A DNA stretch of 64,000 bases from an uncultured Opitutia bacterium (GTDB taxonomy: Bacteria > Verrucomicrobiota > Verrucomicrobiia > Opitutales > Opitutaceae), in the NCBI GenBank assembly GCA_903881475.1, contig CAIRTK010000040.1, positions 1 to 64,000 on the forward strand. Reading direction: 5' to 3'. Every line of letters begins with the position of its first letter. Positions within the stretch are counted from its first letter, which is position 1. A program made the translations under genes and the position numbers. Below are positions 59,051 through 64,000 of the stretch, piece by piece. A model generated the notes under the pieces. That model was not told the origin of the DNA, did no database searches, and saw only the letters and a program-made list of their open reading frames with translations.

Positions 59051-61417
59051 ATGAACCTCCTCGACCGCAAGCTCCTGCGCGACCTCCGCGCGCTCTTGTC
59101 GCAGGCGCTCGCGGTGGCGCTCGTGATGGCCTGCGGCCTGACGATGATGATCATGACGCGCTCGCTGATCCTGTCGCTCAATACGACGCGCGACACCTAT
59201 TACAGCCAGAGCCGGTTTGCCGATGTCTTCGTGCGGCTGAAACGCGCGCCAAATGCCGTGCGCGCCCAGCTCTCGGCGATCTCGGGCGTGGCGACGGTGG
59301 AGACCGGCATCGCCATGCAGGTCACGCTGGATGTGCCCGGGCTGGATCTGCCCGCCGTGGGGTTGCTCAACTCCATCCCGGAGCGCGGCGAACCCGTCCT
59401 GAACCGGGTTTACCTACGCGCCGGCCGGCTCCCGTTCAGCGGCACCACCCGGCGTGAACTCGCGGTCGGCGAAGCTTTCGCGGAGGCCCACCACCTCCGG
59501 CCCGGCGACACGATCTCGGCCGTGCTCAACGGCACGAAACAAACGTTTCACCTCTCGGGCATCGCGCTTTCCCCCGAATTCATCTTCGAGGCGCCACCGG
59601 GCTCCGCCCTGCCCGACAACAAGACGTACGGGGTTTTCTGGATGCCATACAAGGAGCTGGCCACGGCATTCCAGCTCTACGGCGCGTTCAACAGCGTGGC
59701 GCTCACGCTTGCGCCCGGTGCCTCCGAGGGCGCCGTCATCGCCGCGGTCGACCGCCTGCTCGCGCCTTACGGCGGGCGCGGGGCCTACGGCCGCTCGAAT
59801 CACCCGTCGCACCGCCGGCTCGACGATGAGATCCGCGTGCTGCAGGGCCTGTCGATCGCCTTCCCGCTCGTGTTCCTGAGCGTCGCCGCGTTCATGACGA
59901 ATTCGGTGATGAGCCGCCAGATCGCGCTGCAGCGCGAGCAGATCGCGATGCTCAAGGCCTGCGGTTTCAGCAACGCGCAGGTCGGCGCGCACTACTTCAA
60001 GTTCTCGCTCGCCATTGTCCTCGTGGGCACCGGGCTGGGCGGGATCGGCGGCATCCTGCTCGGCCACCGGCTGGTCGGCCTTTACCATTTGTTTTTCCGT
60101 TTCCCGCGGCTCGATTTCCTCCTCGATACCCGGGTGCTTGTCGCCGCGACCCTTGTGAGCGCGCTGGCGGCGTTCCTCGGCGTCGCCGGCGCCGTGTATC
60201 GCGCGGTGCGGCTGCCGCCTGCCGAGGCGATGCGCCCGGAGGCGCCCGCCAGTTTCCGCCCCGCCCTGCTGGAGCGGCTGGGGGCCGCGCGCTGGTTCAG
60301 CGCGTCGTTCCGGATGTCGCTGCGCAACATCGAGCGCCGGCCCGTGCGCAGCGGGCTCACCTGCCTCGCCCTCGCCCTCGCGACCGCGATCCTGATCGTG
60401 CCCAATTCCTTCCGCGACGGCATCAGCCATGTCATCGATTTCCAGTGGGACATCGTGCAGCGGCAGACCGTCACGCTGTCCCTCGTCGAGCCCGGCTCCG
60501 TGCGCGCCCTGGCTGATTTCCGCCACCTGCCCGGCGTGGTGCTCGCCGAACCCTTCCGCTACGTGCCGGTGGAACTGCGCGCGGGACCGGTCACCCGCCG
60601 GCTTTTGCTCCAGGGCCTGGCCGATCACGGCATCCTGAGCCGCGTCATCGACGCCCATCCCCGGCAGCTCACCCTGCCCGCCCGCGGCATCGTCATCTCC
60701 GCCAAGCTCGCCGACATCCTCCGGGTGCGGCCGGGCGACGAGGTGGTCGCAAAAGTGCTGGAGGGCGAGGAACGCGAACTCGCGGTGCCGGTGGCCGGGC
60801 TGGCGGAGGATTTCGCCGGCACCGCCGCGTACATGGAATTGTCGGCGCTCAACCGCCTCCTGCTCGAGGGCGACCGCATCAGCGGCGCGCACGCGGTGGT
60901 GGCCGCGGACCGGTGGGAGGAATTCCTGCTGGCGGTGAAGAACACCCCGCGCCTAGCCGGGTGCGTCGTGAAGGCTTCCGTCCGGGAAGGCTTCCGCCAG
61001 ACCACCGCCGCCAGCATCGGCCTGCTGCAGAAAATCTACCTGCTCTTCGCCACCATCGTGGCGTTCGGCATCATCTACAACAGCGCGCGGATTTCACTGT
61101 CGGAGCGCGCCCGCGAACTCGCGACCCTGCGCGTGCTCGGCTTCACCCGCGGCGAGGTCAGCGCGGTGCTCGTCGGGGAACTCGTGCTGCTGACCGTCGT
61201 CGCCCTGCCGCTCGGCCTGCTGCTGGGTTCCGGTTTGGCGGCGGGCATCATCACCACGGTCAACACCGAGACGGTCCGGCTGCCGCTCGTGCTCACGCCG
61301 TCGAACTATGCGTTCGCCGTGCTGGTGGTGGCGCTGGCTTCGGCATTGTCGGCGTTGTTTGCCGCGCGCAAGCTGGCGGACATCGACCTGGTCAGCGCGC
61401 TCAAGGCGCTCGATTGA
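59051..61417 (+). CDS. FtsX-type ABC transporter permease
   Basis: 788 residues. One N-terminal membrane segment (LAVALVMACGLTMMIMTRSLIL, near 18-39), a periplasmic MacB-like domain, and two FtsX domains of three to four membrane segments each (near residues 270-400 and 660-788). It should act as the membrane subunit for the ATPase at 58177, exporting or extracting a lipid or peptide. The ATG at 59051 is preferred; upstream in-frame residues overlap the inverted repeat. Confidence 0.9.
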   Translation: MNLLDRKLLRDLRALLSQALAVALVMACGLTMMIMTRSLILSLNTTRDTYYSQSRFADVFVRLKRAPNAVRAQLSAISGVATVETGIAMQVTLDVPGLDLPAVGLLNSIPERGEPVLNRVYLRAGRLPFSGTTRRELAVGEAFAEAHHLRPGDTISAVLNGTKQTFHLSGIALSPEFIFEAPPGSALPDNKTYGVFWMPYKELATAFQLYGAFNSVALTLAPGASEGAVIAAVDRLLAPYGGRGAYGRSNHPSHRRLDDEIRVLQGLSIAFPLVFLSVAAFMTNSVMSRQIALQREQIAMLKACGFSNAQVGAHYFKFSLAIVLVGTGLGGIGGILLGHRLVGLYHLFFRFPRLDFLLDTRVLVAATLVSALAAFLGVAGAVYRAVRLPPAEAMRPEAPASFRPALLERLGAARWFSASFRMSLRNIERRPVRSGLTCLALALATAILIVPNSFRDGISHVIDFQWDIVQRQTVTLSLVEPGSVRALADFRHLPGVVLAEPFRYVPVELRAGPVTRRLLLQGLADHGILSRVIDAHPRQLTLPARGIVISAKLADILRVRPGDEVVAKVLEGEERELAVPVAGLAEDFAGTAAYMELSALNRLLLEGDRISGAHAVVAADRWEEFLLAVKNTPRLAGCVVKASVREGFRQTTAASIGLLQKIYLLFATIVAFGIIYNSARISLSERARELATLRVLGFTRGEVSAVLVGELVLLTVVALPLGLLLGSGLAAGIITTVNTETVRLPLVLTPSNYAFAVLVVALASALSALFAARKLADIDLVSALKALD

Positions 61418-61430
61418 AATCATTTTCCTC

Positions 61431-62678
61431 ATGAACGAAGTCCCCCCGTCCGCCGCCGCGGCCAAGAAATCCGGTGCCTCCACCTGGCGCCGGCGCCTGC
61501 CGCTGGCGGGCGCCGCCCTGCTTGTGGTCCTCATCGCCCTCGGGCTCTGGCCGCGCGCCCTGCCCGTCGAGGTGGGCACGGCCGTCCGCGGCCCGCTGGT
61601 CGTGACCGTGGACGAGGAAGGCATGACCCGCGTGAAAAACCGCTATGTGGTTTCCGCCCCCGTCGCCGGCCAGCTGCGCCGGATCGACTGGAAGGCCGGC
61701 GCCGTGGTCGAGGCCGGCAAGACGGTGCTGGCCACGCTCGAGACGAGCGGCGCGGATTTCCTGGACGCCCGCAGCCAGGCGCAGGCGCAGGCGCGCGTGA
61801 AGGCGGCCGAGGCCAGCCGCGAGGCCGGCCTCGCGCAGCGGGAGCGCGCCAGCGCCACCGCCCGCATGTACGGCGCGGATTTCGAGCGGTTGAAACGGCT
61901 CTATGCGCAGAAGGTTTTGTCGGTCCAGGAATTCGAGTCCGCCCAGATGCGCGCCACGGTCGCGCAGCAGGAGGAGCGCGCGGCGGAGTTCGGCCTCAAG
62001 GTCGCGGAGTTCGAGCTTCTGCAGGCGCGCGCCCTGCTCTCCCGCGAGCAGCCTGGCGGCAACGCGGAGCCGCTGGTGATCACGTCGCCGGTGAGCGGCC
62101 GGATCCTGCGGGTGTTTCAGGAAAGCTCCCGCGTGGTGCCGGGCGGTTTCCCGCTGCTGGAAGTCGGCGATCCCACGGACCTCGAGGCGCGCATCGAGGT
62201 GCTGTCGCGCGACGGCGTGGCCATCCGCCCGGGGGCGCGCGTCCGGCTCGAGCAGTGGGGCGGCCCGGAGCCCCTCGCGGCGCGCGTCCGGCTGGTGGAG
62301 CCGTCGGCGTTCACCAAGGTCTCCGCGCTCGGCGTCGAGGAGCAGCGCGTCTATGTCGTCGCAGATTTTACCGATCCGCTGGAAAAGCGCCCCACCCTCG
62401 GCGACAGCTACCGCGTCGAGGCGCGGATTGTCACCTGGGAAAATCCGCGGGCGCTGCACGTGCCGAGCGGCGCGCTGTTTCAGCGCGGTGGTGCGACGCA
62501 GACCTTCGTGCTTGAGGGAGGTCGGGCGCGATTGCGCACCGTGCAGGCAGGCCATAGCAACGGCGTCGACACTGAAATCCTCGACGGCCTGCACGAAGGT
62601 GAACGCGTGGTGGTTTATCCCGGCGACAAGGTGATCGACGGCACGCGGATCGAGCCGATCGAGGTCGACGGGCGGTAG
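61431..62678 (+). CDS. HlyD-family periplasmic adaptor subunit
   Basis: 415 residues. A short cytoplasmic start, a membrane anchor (LAGAALLVVLIALGLWPRA, near 25-43), a lipoyl half (VVSAPVAGQLRRIDWKAGAVV), a long alpha-helical hairpin with coiled coil (Ala/Gln/Glu-rich, residues ~100-210) and the second lipoyl/beta-barrel part (TSPVSGRILRVFQESSRVVPGG). It links the permease to an outer-membrane channel or lipid target. It follows the permease after 13 bases. No TolC-like gene lies in the window. Confidence 0.92.
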   Translation: MNEVPPSAAAAKKSGASTWRRRLPLAGAALLVVLIALGLWPRALPVEVGTAVRGPLVVTVDEEGMTRVKNRYVVSAPVAGQLRRIDWKAGAVVEAGKTVLATLETSGADFLDARSQAQAQARVKAAEASREAGLAQRERASATARMYGADFERLKRLYAQKVLSVQEFESAQMRATVAQQEERAAEFGLKVAEFELLQARALLSREQPGGNAEPLVITSPVSGRILRVFQESSRVVPGGFPLLEVGDPTDLEARIEVLSRDGVAIRPGARVRLEQWGGPEPLAARVRLVEPSAFTKVSALGVEEQRVYVVADFTDPLEKRPTLGDSYRVEARIVTWENPRALHVPSGALFQRGGATQTFVLEGGRARLRTVQAGHSNGVDTEILDGLHEGERVVVYPGDKVIDGTRIEPIEVDGR

Positions 62679-62771
62679 CGTGCGGGGGGAAGCAGACCGC
62701 CCGGGGCGAGGATCCGGGCGCGGCCGGCTTTTGTCTTGGCGTTGGTGGACGTGGAGCGTTGCTTCACCGTC

Positions 62772-64000
62772 ATGCCGCGTTTCACCGACACCATTGCCGC
62801 GCTCGCAACGCCGGCGGGCACCTCGGCCATCGCCCTCGTGCGCGTGAGCGGCCCTGACGCGGGCCGCTTTGCCCGCGAGATTCTCGGTGAAATTCCCCCG
62901 CCCCGTCTGGCGCGCCACGGCGATTACCAGGACCGCGCGGGAGCATTGATCGACGACGCGTTGTTCACTTTTTTTCCGGAGGCGGGTTCTTACACCGGCG
63001 AGGATGCACTGGAGATTTCGTGCCATGGCAATCCCTTCATCGCGCAAAAAATCCTCGAGGACCTTTTCGCCCGGGGTGCACGTTCCGCGGAGCCGGGCGA
63101 GTTTACCCAGCGTGCGTTTCTCAACGGCCGCCTCGACCTGAGCCAGGCGGAAGCCGTGATGGACCTGATCCATGCCCGCAGTGAACGCGCCCTGGCCGCC
63201 GCCAACCAGCAACTGCGCGGTGCCCTCGGGCGGCGGATGAATGAATTGACCGACCGGTTGCTCGGCGCGCTCGCCCGCGTGGAAGCTTACATCGATTTTC
63301 CCGAGGAAGATTTGCCGGCCGAGGATCGCGCGGGCATCCGGCGCGTGCTCGAATCACTCGCGACCGACACGGCCCGGCTGCTCGCGACCAGCCATTACGG
63401 GGAATTGCTGCGCGATGGGATCAAGACGGTGATCGTCGGCGCACCGAACGCCGGCAAGAGCAGCCTGTTGAATCGCTTGGTTGGCCATGAGCGCGCGATT
63501 GTGAGTCCCGAACCGGGCACCACCCGCGATTTTATCGAGGAACGCATCATTGTCGGACCGCATTGCCTGCGGCTGATTGATACCGCCGGGCTGAACCCAG
63601 ATCCGGGCGCCATTGAAAAACTCGGCATGGAAAAATCACTGGAGCGCGTGGCAGAAGCGGACCTAATCCTGCTCGTGCTTGAAGCGGGGCAGCCCCTGCC
63701 CACCCTGCCCGGGACCGTCACGGATCGGGTTTCGACGGGCCGCGCCGTCATTGTGGTCAATAAAATCGATCTCGGGCCTACCTCGGTTGAACTGCCCTTT
63801 CCCAACGCCATCCCGGCTCTAAAGGTTTCTGCGCTGACCGGCGCAGGCATGGAAGCTTTGATCGCCGCGATAGTTCAGCTGGCCGATTCGTTTCAAGCTG
63901 TTGATAAAGAATATTTTATAGCTGTAAATGCCCGGCATTCCGACGCCTTGACCAGGGCGAAGGTGGGCCTGGAGGATGCCATGGCAAAGCTTGCCATGGC
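62772..64000 (+). CDS. mnmE: tRNA modification GTPase MnmE, 3' end outside window
   Basis: At least 409 residues, incomplete at the right edge. The N-terminal folate-binding domain starts MPRFTDTIAALATPAGTSAI, followed by SCHGNPFIAQKILEDLF and GEFTQRAFLNGRLDLSQAEAV. The GTPase domain has G1 GAPNAGKSSLLN, G2/G3 GTTRDF and DTAGLN, and G4 NKID. With MnmG it makes the 5-carboxymethylaminomethyl modification on tRNA wobble uridines. The C-terminal helical domain and the CIGK end are cut off. Confidence 0.95.
   Translation, partial: MPRFTDTIAALATPAGTSAIALVRVSGPDAGRFAREILGEIPPPRLARHGDYQDRAGALIDDALFTFFPEAGSYTGEDALEISCHGNPFIAQKILEDLFARGARSAEPGEFTQRAFLNGRLDLSQAEAVMDLIHARSERALAAANQQLRGALGRRMNELTDRLLGALARVEAYIDFPEEDLPAEDRAGIRRVLESLATDTARLLATSHYGELLRDGIKTVIVGAPNAGKSSLLNRLVGHERAIVSPEPGTTRDFIEERIIVGPHCLRLIDTAGLNPDPGAIEKLGMEKSLERVAEADLILLVLEAGQPLPTLPGTVTDRVSTGRAVIVVNKIDLGPTSVELPFPNAIPALKVSALTGAGMEALIAAIVQLADSFQAVDKEYFIAVNARHSDALTRAKVGLEDAMAKLAM

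Noticed and set aside
61401-63212. A 603-codon minus-strand frame opposite the HlyD adaptor and mnmE.
   Set aside because: Both plus-strand genes have full family motifs; the antisense frame has no similarity.

Overview
The window is a GC-rich, gene-dense piece of bacterial chromosome that most resembles a Verrucomicrobia member of the Opitutales/Opitutaceae. That placement is an inference from gene content: a secreted beta-strand-repeat protein ending in a PEP-CTERM signal, two DUF5069 proteins, a GH78-type rhamnosidase, two AraC/phytanoyl-CoA-dioxygenase divergent pairs and a BadF-type amino-sugar kinase. No rRNA or tRNA gene is present to confirm it. About 57 protein genes cover nearly all of the sequence. 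No CRISPR array, prophage or intact transposase gene was seen.

Layout. 1-2222 (minus strand): an 8-bp tandem repeat, a DCC thiol oxidoreductase, a membrane-anchored unknown and two Hsp20 chaperones. 2513-7015: a 1500-residue lectin/beta-strand-repeat/PEP-CTERM protein. 7109-15083 (mostly plus): PatB/MalY aminotransferase, DUF1648 protein, Dus, MarC, GH78-like enzyme, small lipoprotein and RarD. 15070-22832 (minus): FKBP, uracil-DNA glycosylase, RhlE helicase, RRM protein, thioesterase, S4 protein, DUF4412, DUF3016 and a YdeP-type molybdoenzyme. 22883-28588 (plus): small membrane protein, DUF5069, gluconokinase, penicillin acylase, Upp, an isoprenylcysteine-methyltransferase-like protein and a two-repeat unknown. 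28655-33500 (minus): a FAD/Fe-S D-2-hydroxyacid dehydrogenase, DUF1223 and DUF481 proteins. 33645-41110: methyltransferase, S9 peptidase, SIS protein plus amino-sugar kinase, small P-loop kinase, conserved unknown and PhyH. 41184-44109: an AraC-esterase-Gfo/Idh run that looks like a carbohydrate-utilisation operon. 44346-45690: an unknown protein with kinase-fold hallmarks and a 16-residue lysine-rich micro-gene. 45707-53806 (minus): DUF5069, methylglyoxal synthase, GltD, GltB and a monothiol glutaredoxin. 53891-64000: a second AraC/PhyH pair, a sugar-nucleotide epimerase, RecA, an ABC/HlyD export system and the 5' part of mnmE.

How the parts relate. Nitrogen assimilation (gltBD), DNA repair (recA, uracil-DNA glycosylase) and RNA metabolism (rhlE, RRM protein, Dus, MnmE) are housekeeping. 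The rhamnosidase, AraC/PhyH loci, Gfo/Idh, esterase, gluconokinase and amino-sugar salvage genes suggest a saccharolytic lifestyle.

The most striking non-coding signal is a set of intergenic inverted repeats, many starting with GTAG. That is the architecture of REP elements mobilised by RAYT transposases. Two copies, downstream of recA and beside gltD, clearly belong to one family. Others overlap gene stop codons or sit between gltB and gltD. A separate perfect 32-bp inverted repeat at 44173-44267 is of the kind that, when translated, gives the spurious SAAKNP/FFAALRMT peptides. Further points worth a look are a terminator-like hairpin containing both possible start codons of the DUF1223 gene, and the 16-residue Lys-rich gene with its own ribosome binding site and bidirectional terminator.
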